Of a stretch of 64,000 bases of DNA, positions 24,980 through 36,700 are shown piece by piece. Location: the NCBI RefSeq assembly GCF_008831285.2, contig NC_045146.1, positions 1,638,001 through 1,702,000 of the forward strand, read 5' to 3'. The notes beneath the pieces were generated by a model, which was not told the origin of the DNA, did no database searches, and was given only the letters and a program-made list of their open reading frames with translations. Both the position numbers and the translations under genes were made by a program. How positions within the stretch are numbered: the first letter of the stretch is position 1; each line of letters starts with the position of its first letter. The stretch is from Nymphaea colorata (lineage: Eukaryota; Streptophyta; Magnoliopsida; Nymphaeales; Nymphaeaceae).

Positions 24980-26452
24980 ATGGTCCTCTCTTGCAAGACT
25001 ACCGCCAAGTGCAGAGAGGATGGCAGCGGCAATGCAGCAGGCGGCGGCGGTGGTGGCGCCGGTAGCGGATTCTGGCTTCTGGTGCTTTTATTGGACGACA
25101 AGGCGTCGAAGCACAGCCTCCTAAAGAAAGCCCAATCCACCATCTGGGTGTGCCTCTTCATCCTTGCGTTCACCCTCGTGCTCTTCACTCTCTGTAGTTT
25201 GGACTCCGTGAGCCGTCCCCACCACCATCACGCCCCACCCCCCACCGCTCTTTACAAAAAATGGCGTGCCGTCAAGCCGCCGGCGAAACCCCGAAGGCCT
25301 CGTTTCGACCGGTCGCTGGCTCTTCACGGATTGGGCACCGTGTTCCGGCGGGGGACGTTCGCCATGAGCGACCTTGTCGTAGCTCACTTCAGAGAAGACA
25401 CAAACGAAGAAATGTTGAGGTTCTTCTGCCGCGGCCTCTTTCGCTCTGGCGTCCTTTCTAGAGCCGACATTGTCTTCATCCTCCCGTCTTCTTCTTCGTC
25501 CTCCGCTCTGGCTCGCATAATTCACGAAGAAGATGGTTACTTTGTTAGATTGATGGATTCGCACAATAATACTGAAAGATCGCCGACAAAAGGAATCAGT
25601 CGATTTGATTCGCGTCTGTTCATTGGCTCCCATGACAAGAAGAAGCCGCCCATTTGGGGAGCTAATGTCAACAGAAATTTCAGCAACAGCAGCGATGGAC
25701 GGACAAGTATGACCCTCGGATCAATTGTTGGCTTTGATGTTTCCGAATTGAATCCCGAGAATTCACTCTCGGGGTTTCTCGACGACGTTCCTATTCAATT
25801 GAGAAGGTGGGTGTGCTACCAATTGCTGTTAGGCCGCCTGCGGCATCAATTCAAGCACGTCGCCCTCGTTGATGTGGAAAGAGTTATGGTAGTGGGAGAC
25901 TTAATGGCCGGAATCTGGCGAAAAAACGGCGGTGCCAGAGGCGGCAGCGACGGTCTGAAGTTATTTGTGGAAGAAAATTCACCACACAAATGCAGAGGAG
26001 CAGAGCACCCACCCAAGCCAGAGAGCTTGTACAAGAAGGATCAATTGGACAAGGAGAAGAGATTGGTGAACAGTGGCATCATTCTAGGACCAATGGTGGA
26101 AACCAGGAGGTTCATCAATGAAATGGCAATCGAAATAGTGCGAGTCGCCGTCCGTCGGAAAATCAGAAGACCTTTCCACGACGGCGAGCTGCTGACGTAC
26201 CTGGCCGTCACCGGCCAGAGCTCCGGCAAGGCGATCACGCTGGAGAATGCGCGGAGCTATTACTATCACCATTCCATCTTCAACCCTTCACCGGCTTCGT
26301 CCCATAGGAGCTTCATACTGTATGGTCACGACAATTGCTCAGGAATGGGATTCAAGAGTTTAGTAGGATTGCTTCACAATGAGATCTGTTCATCTCCCAT
26401 CGATTCAACTGTTTATAGAGATTGTTTATACGCGTATACACAACATTCATAG
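24980..26452 (+). CDS. DUF7780-type plant membrane protein, intronless
   Basis: A single 491-codon frame gives 490 aa. The ATG at 24980 is the first in frame; the open frame extends upstream only to a TTG. Seen: a polar N-terminus with a Gly run (21-26), a short hydrophobic patch (FWLLVLLL, 31-38), a likely transmembrane segment at about 54-74 (WVCLFILAFTLVLFTLCSL), a His/Pro-rich linker, then a soluble domain. This includes FRRGTFAMSDLVVAHF, VGFDVSELNPENSLSGFL, RRWVCYQLLLGR, FKHVALVDVERVMVVGD and a C-terminal SSPIDSTVYRDC. I recognise this order from plant proteins now labelled DUF7780; their biochemical role is unknown to me. The 'valine-aspartate after a hydrophobic strand' segment (ALVDVE) and the type II topology recall Golgi glycosyltransferases, but that is inference. 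CT-rich upstream DNA (24650-24790) is the likely 5' UTR and promoter. Confidence 0.82.
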   Translation: MVLSCKTTAKCREDGSGNAAGGGGGGAGSGFWLLVLLLDDKASKHSLLKKAQSTIWVCLFILAFTLVLFTLCSLDSVSRPHHHHAPPPTALYKKWRAVKPPAKPRRPRFDRSLALHGLGTVFRRGTFAMSDLVVAHFREDTNEEMLRFFCRGLFRSGVLSRADIVFILPSSSSSSALARIIHEEDGYFVRLMDSHNNTERSPTKGISRFDSRLFIGSHDKKKPPIWGANVNRNFSNSSDGRTSMTLGSIVGFDVSELNPENSLSGFLDDVPIQLRRWVCYQLLLGRLRHQFKHVALVDVERVMVVGDLMAGIWRKNGGARGGSDGLKLFVEENSPHKCRGAEHPPKPESLYKKDQLDKEKRLVNSGIILGPMVETRRFINEMAIEIVRVAVRRKIRRPFHDGELLTYLAVTGQSSGKAITLENARSYYYHHSIFNPSPASSHRSFILYGHDNCSGMGFKSLVGLLHNEICSSPIDSTVYRDCLYAYTQHS

Positions 26453-26869
26453 CATTTCATTAGCTGTATCATGTAAATACGAAGTTTTTTGCTCTTAATG
26501 AGGAGTTGTCATTCTTTTCTAAGCTTTTAGTTGAAAGATAAACAGATAGATATAGAGAGAGGGAGAGAGAGAGTTGCTTTTGTTGTGCTTCATGTTGATT
26601 CATATGATTATTAACTGTAAAGATGAAAAGTAGAAGAGGGGGAGTGAAGTAAACGATAAAAGATAGAACTAAAGAAGATTTGTGTGTAGAGAGAGAGAGA
26701 GAATAAAGACATAGAAGAGCGTGAAAGAGTGCGTAGAGGAGGGGAAGCGGCAGCATCGGTTAAGAGGAAGGTGGGTGGGGGCAGTTAAAATCATGCTACC
26801 CCGTATGGGGACTGCACTGCAGACTGCAGTGCAGCATTCAACCATTCATTCCAACCACGTGCACACACA

Positions 26870-26892
26870 CAAGAGAGAGAGAGAGAGAGAGA
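26870..26892. repeat. (GA)n microsatellite
   Basis: A GA run of about 23 bases. Direct observation. Confidence 0.85.
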
Positions 26893-28980
26893 TTATTCCC
26901 TTAAAATTCTCATTAAACATTTTAAACTTGAAGATGCTGAACATTTTCAACCTACTAAGTCTGAATATAATAGTAGCTCCCATGAAAATCAAATTCATGA
27001 TATGTCATTTATGCTGACTTCTTGTTATGCTAGTTCTCTTGAAGCAACTTGAATGACTTTTCATCTCATAAGAAATACACATGTTAAAGTTTTTAAAGGT
27101 GAAGTTGATTATCTTTACTACCAAATAGGTATGTAAAAAGAAAAATGTCTGAAGTGAGGATTCCTTCTCACATTCTTCTTCTTGATAAGAGCATCTCTCC
27201 ATGTGAGAGAGAGAAACGGACGTTTTTAAATGGTGCATGTCGCTATGATTGGGACTTGAAAACTTCCATTATTAGATGGAATTTGTTTAATGTATTTGAT
27301 AATTATAAACCGTGCAATGAAGTTTCATGACGCACAAATGGACAAGTTGATATAAATAAATCCCCCCCCCCCCTTAAAATAAACAAAAAAAGAAGTTGAA
27401 TATTTTTCCTTTCTTTATTGGACAGAATTAAATGAAAATGGTGTAGAAAGGGAAGCGAATATTTCGAAATGTATGAAATTAGGAAGCAGCAAGATTCTCG
27501 AATGCAGCGTGAAGCGGAGTTAAGGAGGGAGGAGGAATTCTAAAAGTAAAAAAAAAATAGAATACAAGTAGGTCCTCTTTTTGCTCATTAATTCCAAAGT
27601 TGTAAATTCTGATCACATTGACGCCGCATTAACTTGTGGGCTCCCTTTCTCCATCAACAACAGCTAAGCGGCATTCAATGCGTTCATTCATTGATGTGAA
27701 TGAATTGATCAGCCATGTCCATCCTTCACATCATCCATCATCCCCCCCATCACCATCGCCATGGCTACGCATTTCACATCATGCCAACCATGTTGTTTGC
27801 ATCACCCTAGGATGCCCATGATTGTGTCAGGTCATTCCATACATTCCACATGGTATGAACCATGTCCCATACCATGGTCATGGTGATCCACTCCCATTGA
27901 GCCTCATTGATTCCTTATTTTCTCGTATCCTCAAAATCTATGCCTAAAAAGTTCATCTCCTTGTGAGCATTATTTTATTAAAAAAAACGCATATAAAACG
28001 TAAAAAACAAGTCAGCTCTGTATAAAACGTGAAAAAACATGTTTTTTTAAAAGCAAAAAAAAAAACACGTATAATTTTCTCCTTTGTTGTCCTTTTTTTC
28101 GTTTTTTATTAATTTTTATTTTTTATAATTTTCAAAATTTACTAAACGTTTTAAATTTTTTAAAAATTCTTCGATATACAACTTTGCCGATTATATATGA
28201 GAAATTTCTCGGAGTATAATACCATACACATTTTTTGAGACAATGCTTCAAAGTGATGGAGTGATGGAGAAGAGTACTTCGTGGTACCATAAATAAAAAC
28301 GTTCACTCTTTTTCTTATTATTTCTTAGTTTTTAGTCTTTTATGAAAATTTTTCAATGTTATGCTTCAACTTGTATATAGAGTTGACATAAACAAAAACT
28401 AACCGTCTATCAACGTGACAAAAGACTCTACTATTTGAGGGAGGAAAAAAGAGAGGAAAAAGTCATTTAGATTTTAATAATATTTTGCCTCCAAATTCAT
28501 TATAATAAAAAGGATGCTAGTTTTCTTTTATTACCATTTATTTCAGCCAAAAAAGAGAGTACATATATGTTGGTGAGTCAACTAAAGGGGACTCTCATTT
28601 TTATTTAATTGATGAAAACTAAGTTCATGTTTGGCAGTTTATTCCTAAAATCAAGACCCACAATTCACCCGTAATTAGATATTTTCTTTTCAGTAAAAAA
28701 AAAAAGAAGAAATACGAATACTTGTTAGTACGTTCTTTTCATTCGTAGCAGGTGGGTCCATGACTCCAACCACAACCAAAATTTTTCATTAAATTAATCC
28801 TCATAACACTCTTGAAATAACAAAAAAAAAGAGAAACCGAACAGATTTATATTTCGTTCTAATAAAAAAAATTTGTTGAGATGGACGTTTATGCATTATT
28901 GGACATAGGACAATGTTAACGACGACTATGACGAGATGACGACGATGATAGCTCGAGGGGTGTAGCATAATTGTTTGAGG

Positions 28981-29397
28981 TAGAGGTGAACATGAGCCAA
29001 GTCGAGCCCGAGTTAAGTTAGCTCGAGTTCGGCTTGACTCGATTAATGCTCGACAAACTCGTTTGAATGTATAGATTATTACTTTGCCATAAATCGAGTT
29101 CGACTCGATTAAGGCACCACAAACTTGAATGAGCTTTCCTAAAAACTTACATAATTAATTAACACCAATATATCGGTCTTTTAATGAAAAAAAACGAATC
29201 GGATATTTAAAAAATCTCTACACATCATTTTCGAGCCAAGCTTTAACCGTTCAAGTTCATTAAACTCGAACTCAAGTTTGATTATTTAAACGAGTCGACT
29301 CATGAACTTGGGCTCGACTCATTAAGCAAATGACTAGGCTTGAACTAGTTCATGAGTCGAGCTTTAACAAGTTGAGCTCTACTCATTGTTCACCCTA
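28981..29397. mobile_element. hAT-like MITE, about 417 bp
   Basis: The left end is tagaggtgaacatgag and the reverse complement of the right end is tagggtgaacaatgag, a good terminal inverted repeat. Flanks are gtttgagg (28973-28980) and ttttgagc (29398-29405), sharing the six central bases tttgag, consistent with a decayed 8-bp target-site duplication. The interior is rich in 'gctcgag' and 'gactcgatt' words that pair between halves. No coding capacity. Confidence 0.72.
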
Positions 29398-30420
29398 TTT
29401 TGAGCTGAAAGTTCACTAACATTCTAATTGACGAGTGTACTGCTTTTCACCCACAACTGGAAACAACCTTGAAGTTCCGAAATGAAAAAAGGACTAAAGA
29501 TTGGAGAAGTTCTACACATGCAATAATCCAAGGGGCGAAAAGGACAGTGGCACCGACGGCCGGCGATGCCTCCCATGCACGACGGCCCACGACACGGTAC
29601 GAGCGACACGTCCCCGTCTGCCGACACCCATTGTGGAACCCAAAGCCCACTGTACACGTGGCAGCAGACAACAGGTTCTCCCACAAAAACTGATCTCTCC
29701 ATGGGTCCACTTCAAGATCTGGACCTCAGACCCGCTTCTTCCCAATCATGTGGTACGTGGGAACCGTCCCAGATCCAACAAGGGGACCCAGAGGCCCCCA
29801 CCGGACAGCTCCACCATGAATGGCTCTCATCAGGGTGGTTGCGCCTTGCTGATCAATGCCAGCAGGTCGAGTTTGGATCCGATCCGAGGTTTCCAGATCT
29901 GAAATGGGGTACTACTATGCGAATTATCCATGTTGGGATCTGCTCTGGATCCAGTATCATTTCATGTGTAACGTGGTAAGGCTTGCATGTAATATACCGA
30001 AAATGAATTTGAATCTGGTTGACCCGTTTTGGTGAAATCCAACAGCCAGCATTATGGATCTGCATCCGAAAAGAGTACTATCATTGGTCTGAATTACTTT
30101 TGAGTGGAGAGCAAGTACTAATAATGGATCTAATCTAAGTACCGGTATTGTTTTTATGGATCTAGAGGGACTCAGTACCGTGTGGGGGATGTTCCACCGC
30201 ACGGACCTGCAGGGTTGGCCCTATCTCATCAATATTTGTTATTTATTTCCGACATTTAGATCCAAGTTGAAACCAAACTTGAGAGTGGAGCTAGAATTTT
30301 TTTTTTTTTTGGAGGTTGAATATTGTTTTCAAAATGTTTATGTTTGTAGTAGGCAAAATAATATTTTTCAAAATATTTACTGGTGGTAAATTAAAAAATT
30401 TTGAAATATTAAACAATAAA

Positions 30421-30451
<31 letters not shown>

Positions 30452-30585
30452 ATGAAGGAGCCCCTTACTCATCTGCACCTGACAGAAGCAGCGTAAGGTC
30501 CGAATTCACATGCAACGTGAAAGAGCTGCTGCTACTTGTGATGATTCATATTTGAAGATGCATTGTTTTTGAAAAATTTACTTGT

Positions 30586-30618
<33 letters not shown>

Positions 30619-30977
30619 AATACACACACTTACCTTGGATGTAGTTAACCATTTCTTCATTCCTATTCATTTCCCACAAGAATTTCTCATCCTCAGAATA
30701 TCGATATGCAAGTCATTGAAAACTTGAGCAAGATTTTCTACTGTTACAAGAATGTCTGCCATGAAGAGAAATCACTGCCTTTAACAACTAAATCCTTCCT
30801 GCATACGACAGGAGCCGACTTTTCCAACCTGCAACTTTTCTAGCAATCTTCATGCAAAGTGGTTTGTGGCGGAGAGGAGTCATTTCATTTCACCTGCAAA
30901 TGGGGGCATCCTTAAATTATTTGTAGGCAACATGAATCGATACTTTTCAGGAGTTGTTAGATCTACCTGAATGCATG

Positions 30978-30979
<2 letters not shown>

Positions 30980-31024
<45 letters not shown>
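30980..31024. repeat. (TA)n microsatellite inside Copia relic
   Basis: A TA run of about 45 bases directly next to the FFEDQT-coding remnant of a retrotransposon. Direct observation. Confidence 0.95.
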
Positions 31025-31025
<1 letters not shown>

Positions 31026-31260
31026 GGGTCTGGTCTTCAAAGAACACTAAAGCATTGGACATACATGGCTTCAGATTTTAAAGATTCCATAACATAGAGC
31101 TAAATGCATCTGTGCCGCATACCCAAGATGCATTGTCTTGCCTGCTTGTCAAGTTTGGGCCTCTCTGTCTTGGGGAAATGCCCAAATGCTCTGCATCCAA
31201 ATATTCTCAAGTATTTGTAAGATATCTTATCCCTGACCATGCGTCGTTGACAACATCACT
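31025..31260 (-). pseudogene. Decayed Ty1/Copia retrotransposon pol fragment
   Basis: On the minus strand, separate frames encode short pieces in the order seen in plant Copia polyproteins after the integrase core: DAWSGI (31237-31220 region), then YLRIFGCRAFGHFPK and KLDKQARQCIL (about 31208-31120), then ALVFFEDQT (about 31056-31030). The pieces are separated by at least one frameshift and by stops, and a TA microsatellite follows. No LTRs, primer-binding site or other domains were found nearby, so this is an inactive remnant. The assignment rests on recalled Copia motifs. Confidence 0.8.
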
Positions 31261-31296
31261 TAACGAAGGATGAGTAGGAGATAAGCTGATTACATT

Positions 31297-31605
31297 TAGG
31301 GCTGGGCATCAAGCTGACCCGGAGCCCGTGGCCATAACCTGGGCTCCCCGAGCCTGACCTGATTTTAAATAAAAAATAAATAAATAAAATATTATTTTTT
31401 AATAAATAAATATGATATTTACAAACAAAAAGTATATAAAAGTGTGTTAAATATGATTATATAATATATTATTGAGTCGGAGGGACTCAAGTGGCCCGAC
31501 TAAAGTTGGGGCTGGACCAGCTCGAGCCCTTACTTGGTGGCCCAAGCCCACTGACCCAGGCCAGGTATCGGAAAGGCTGTTGGGTAGCTGACCCGATGCC
31601 CCCAC
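31297..31605. mobile_element. Inverted-repeat element, GGGCATYGGG family
   Basis: The left end is gggctgggcatcaagctgac and the reverse complement of the right end is gggggcatcgggtcagct, imperfect inverted repeats around an AT-rich core. It is related to the element at 20545-20820. It lies next to the Copia fragment. Ends are approximate and no coding capacity is seen. Confidence 0.55.
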
Positions 31606-33749
31606 TTGAGTGCTGTCATCAATGCATTTCTTTAAAATTGTTTGGTCTGTGCCGACATACACCTAATTCTCTATGGGATGGTCGAATCAGTAAATGGAAA
31701 AATTTAAAACATCTAATAAATCTTAAAAATTATAAAAAAATTAATAAAAAACGAAAAAAAGATAAAGAAATAGGAAAAAAACGTATTATACGGGTATTAT
31801 ATGCGTTTTATATGCATTTTTTGTTTTTTTGCATTAAAAAAAACACTTTTTTTCACATTTCATACGCATTTTTTTTCAAATAAAACGTGTTTTTTGTGAC
31901 AACGCATTGGCACATGTATCGTGTATGGGCATTATACAGGAAGAAATTTATCGGGTATAATACGACAAAGTTGTAAATTTCAGAAAAATCTTGGCAAATT
32001 AAAAAAACTTAAACATTTAATAAATCCTGAAAATTATAAAAAAATAAAAAATTAATCCTGGTTCACAAGTTGTGCTGACACACACTCATTATGCCTTTGG
32101 CAAAACCGCACATTCGGTGAAGTTTTGCTGTAGGCACTTGTTTTGGTACACCTGATAGACTTAGTCTTCCTTATATTCTGAACGTATCTAAAGATTACTA
32201 AGTAATAAAATCAACAGAAATGTTCTATCTGGCATGCTCCGTTTGTCATGACATTCTCAAGACATGCTTTCCTTCCATGCCTCAAAGAGGGGTTTCTTTT
32301 CACATTGAACATCTCATTCTTTAGTTTGTTTGAATTGACTATGTAGCTTCATTATAACACGCTCATTGTTGGTATCCATTTCTCCTGAAATCCTGATACT
32401 TCTGTGAAGTATATGATTAATTCTCCAACATTAATAATGAATATATAAGTTATGTCCATAACTTGGCATGATGTTATGGGGTCAAACGAAGTGAAAGTTC
32501 GACTGTTTTAGTTAACAGTGGTGATCGACCTTTTTCATAAGACATAGTCAGAGACTTCCTGTCAAGGGAGTCTTCATTTAAATAGTGTAGGGACATCTAA
32601 TAGAATAATATGTTTTGGTAGTCTCATGATCTTTGTCCGTTCGATGGTCAGTGCTTCATCTTTCTTAACTTGACATCCATGATTGATCAAGTCAGAGTCA
32701 GTAATATTACCTAAAAAAATGGAATACTAATTTACTGATGGTTCTCAATTATGAACTCTGCATTTGCAACAGTTCAGCTGTCAGTAGTCAGAATTTTCAT
32801 CAGCTCAAGTTTTTATTTATAGCAAGTAGACCATCTCCCAAGTGATGATTAAAAGAAAAGTCAAAAGTTTCATATATTCTGATTGTTGTGACTCGGTTGT
32901 ATAAAACAAGACTACGAGCATTAAGCCAAAGCCAAACGGCTCTTCGTTCCCATGTTCCAAGAAGGACAAGAATGCAAATGACGCTCGCCTAAAAACGTGA
33001 ACAAGCTTTTCATAAACAGTTGTCCCACAACCATTAGATGGCAAGCACCATTTTCTGAAGAACAGTTACCAACATTAGACCTCAGTGCAATCATTATTAG
33101 TCCCTTGACAATATGTCCTGAGCTTTGCAGAAAGTGGAAGAAATGAATCAATTGATTACTTGACAAAGGCCTGTTTTTGTGAGAATATGACTGGCTCAAG
33201 TCAATATATAAACCTACCTCCGCTCACTCCATCATTTTTATTTTCCAAATGAAAGCAATTTTGATGGGGAGCTCAGAGATGTTTTGGTTTTGCCACTGCT
33301 GGATGAAGCAGAAACTCATCAAAGGTGATGCCATTTTCTTGCAGAAGTCCTAAAATGCAAGTATTTTCTGAAAGGTACAGTAAACTAAGAGAGCAACTCT
33401 GGTACACAAAAGTCATAGTTTACTAGCCGATGCAACCAAGATTCTCAACAAATCATGAAATAATAGACATGAACATCCATACTATCTAAAAGGAAAAAAG
33501 AATGCAATATCATACATATCATGTACACGTCACAACTTTAGATATATACTTTTACACAATCCACGGCACAAAATCAGAGTGCCACTGCAGCACCACCGAT
33601 CAATTTACTGATCATAGTATCGGAAGCCAGCACACTTTGATGCGACAAAATCCACTGCAACTGCCATTAAGTGTAGCGTGTGGACCAGTGAAGGGAGGAG
33701 GTGACTTCCGTTCAGAACGATTCTGTAGGACACTGAAAGCTGGTGCATT

Positions 33750-36700
33750 TTAGTGTCCGAAACGGATGACGATGCAGGAGATGTCATCATTGCTTGCTTT
33801 ATTCAGAGCTTCAGTAGTCAAGCGCTTTGCTGCAGTCTGTGGATTTTTAATGTGCCTGACCAAATCAACAGCTTCCTGGTTCTGGAGAACCTGAATTAAA
33901 ACAAGGAACTCTTTAACTAAAGACGTTTATTGTGTAGTAGTAGATATATAACTATTTAAAACATGGGCATGAAAACTTCCTACAAAGCATTAATTATGAC
34001 ATCAATGCATCAATTAAAACAAGAAAAATACTTTAGAATGAAGTAAAAATAGAAATTCCACAAATTATCCCATGCTTGGGTATAGCATAATATATTTCTC
34101 ATGCCTTCTACGAATTTTACTTTTACCACTGAACAAAAGATTCAAAGAATCAAAACTAATGCTCTCTCTCTCTCTCTCTCTCTCTCTCCCCCCCCCCCTC
34201 TCTCAATCCAAAACACACAAAAAGGACCAGCCATGAAAGTTTCGAAAGGCAAAGCAGCACATACAATGCACAGGATAGAGCGGCCAAATGCAGCAACTTT
34301 CCAAGAACCAACTAAAGATTAAAGGGAACTAGTTACAGACAGCTAAGTCCGTGGACTCTCAATCAAAATTTTTAACCAAACGCATATACGCCTGGGCTTA
34401 GAATAGTCATGCATTAAAAAATAGACACTGTAAATTGATAGTTAAATTTTGGTCCTAATGATGATATGAAGCTAGTAATTAACAAAGAGAAGGGGGGAGG
34501 GGGGGGGGGGGTGCTTGGGGGCGGAGGAGGAGATGGGACTACCAAACCCATTTGACCTATCTCAAATAATTTCATATTAATGATGCACAGAGACACATAA
34601 AAGGCAATATTTTTACTTTTGAACAGGTAACTTGCGATTTTTTTATGCATAATGAAACCCAATTCTGAGACTGGAAGTTCCAGCAATATATGAGATCTGC
34701 GGGGAGATATTTCTACTGCTTGCCAATATGCAGGACAGCAAAATCAATAATCTCAAATGCCTGAACTAAAATGAGAAATACAGAAAAGGTCACACGGGAA
34801 TTAGAGGGTACATCAAAACTGAAGGGGGATTAAACTGCAGACAAGATAACAGCAGAAAAGCCATGTTCAGCTCGAGCTAGGCAACCGCTGACACTCAATT
34901 AAAATTCTAGAACATAAAAGCTATTAGGAGTGAGATCTGCCCAATTAAGTTTTCCAGTGGGCACCTTATTTTTTCCCATTTCGTGTTTCTGTATTTCTGA
35001 CTAGTTCCTATAAAACTAAGTCCAAAAACATCACAAGTCATTCACAACCACTGATGAAAGATTCCTCAAAAAATTAAGGACAATACTTTTTCAGAAATTG
35101 AGCTGGCATTGTCTTATAAATGCACAATGAAAGGTAATCGAAAAAAGAAGAGAAGTTTTTTTCTTTCTTTTATCACTTGGGAGCCATACAAGATGAAAGT
35201 CTTCGGTCTAAAAAATAAACAAGAAAAGTAATCAAGAAAAAAAAAGTTCTTCCTATAGATGCAAGGTGATATGTGACAGAAAAAAAAAAAAAGAAGTTTT
35301 TTTTTATTTTATCACTTAGAAGTTAGAAGCCATACAGGATGAAAGTCTCACTTAAAAATACATGAGAAAGGCAATGGAAAAAAAAATGAGTTCTTTCTTT
35401 GATTACTTAGGAGCGGTACAAGATGAAATCTAATGCACAGCATCGAATGATGTAAGTGAGAAACTCTCCTTTCAACTCTGGCTCTCCTCTTTTGGCACTG
35501 TATAAGCTTCAACTACTCAAATTTCCAATACTTCTTTCAAATTTCATAAAACGACATGAACCCTATTCTGGAAAATATGCAGCCTCGCTGTTATTACTCA
35601 AACAAGCATGAAATGAATTATTGCATAATCGTCTTTCTCTTTTATTTGTCCTTGAAAAGAGAAAGAAAGGGACCACATCAGCATCAATTCATGCAAGACA
35701 TCATTTGATTTTCAATTGGAAAGGAGATTATTAGATGTTCCCTTTTCTCAAGATAATTTCTCCACGAAGTACTCGTATTTTTTACTGAAAATTTGTGTTA
35801 GGTTTCACTTTCCTAAATTGCCTGATAAGATGGCTTTTCTTTAGTAAGAGACAAAGACTTAAATGTATGCTTGCGAATTATTTTTCTTCCTTGCCATGAA
35901 GACCAAGTTGAAATGGATCTAAGCCTATGTCACACAGGTGCGGGTGTGATACGGGTACGGGGATACGGGTGCGGACACGGCAATTTTCATTTTTTTTGGA
36001 TACGTGGACACGGCAAATTTTATATTTTAAAAAATAAAAAAATAAAAAAAACATTAAATTAATAGTTCAATCTTACAAAAAGTTTGATTTATCACAGTAT
36101 TTGAAAGCATTGTTGATGGAAATAATTGGATGTATCACAAAAAATTGATAAAATGAAAAAAAACATTAAAATTAATATTTTTTTTCCCTGCCGTGTCCTA
36201 GCCGCACCCGCGTGTCCGAGTGTCGACACGGACACCTGGGCCTTTTTGCTGTGTCTGTGTGACATAGATCTAAGCATGGTTGACCTGAAAAGAAAAATTA
36301 AACAATCTTATTATTCGTTTATTAAAGTTACAAGAATTTTTAGATCAAAAAGAGGAAAAACATAATTTGTTTTTCTAAAAGCTCATTTAAAGAAAGTTTA
36401 GTTTAACAAGGCAAACCATCTCAATTTTTTTTATTTTCCAATAAAGCATTTAAAAATATATTAACAAGTGAAAAAGTTTTTACTTCCTCTTGGACTTCAA
36501 CAGTTTGCAATCCTGCCATTTTTTTTCATGTTATTATGTATCTCTGCCACCCTAATTCAGAATTCAGGCTCCACCACTGAGTGCTAGACAAAAAAGGTAA
36601 CAATCATATGAGGAATTAAGATAAGCACGACAGTGCTTCCTGTGCCTAAAGAACCCATTTCTCATGCATGCAGAGATACCAAAATGAAAAGATGGAGATT

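Larger units (their letters stand above)
26453..33749. other. Intergenic, transposon relics, no gene recognised
   Basis: Contents: GA tracts (about 26556-26572, 26690-26702, 26870-26892), an AT-rich foldback-like repeat around 27960-28230 that resembles, in opposite orientation, about 31770-32050, a MITE at 28981-29397, a GC-richer unique stretch (29500-29950) with overlapping chance frames, TA repeat 30980-31024, a dead Copia fragment (31025-31260) and an inverted-repeat element (31297-31605). The DNA just below 33750 is the probable 3' UTR of the minus-strand PP2C. Confidence 0.6.

Noticed and set aside
29424-30202. Cluster of overlapping open frames of 70-137 codons on both strands
   Set aside because: They overlap in all frames, have no recognisable domain and no convincing splice structure; they reflect a GC-richer patch.
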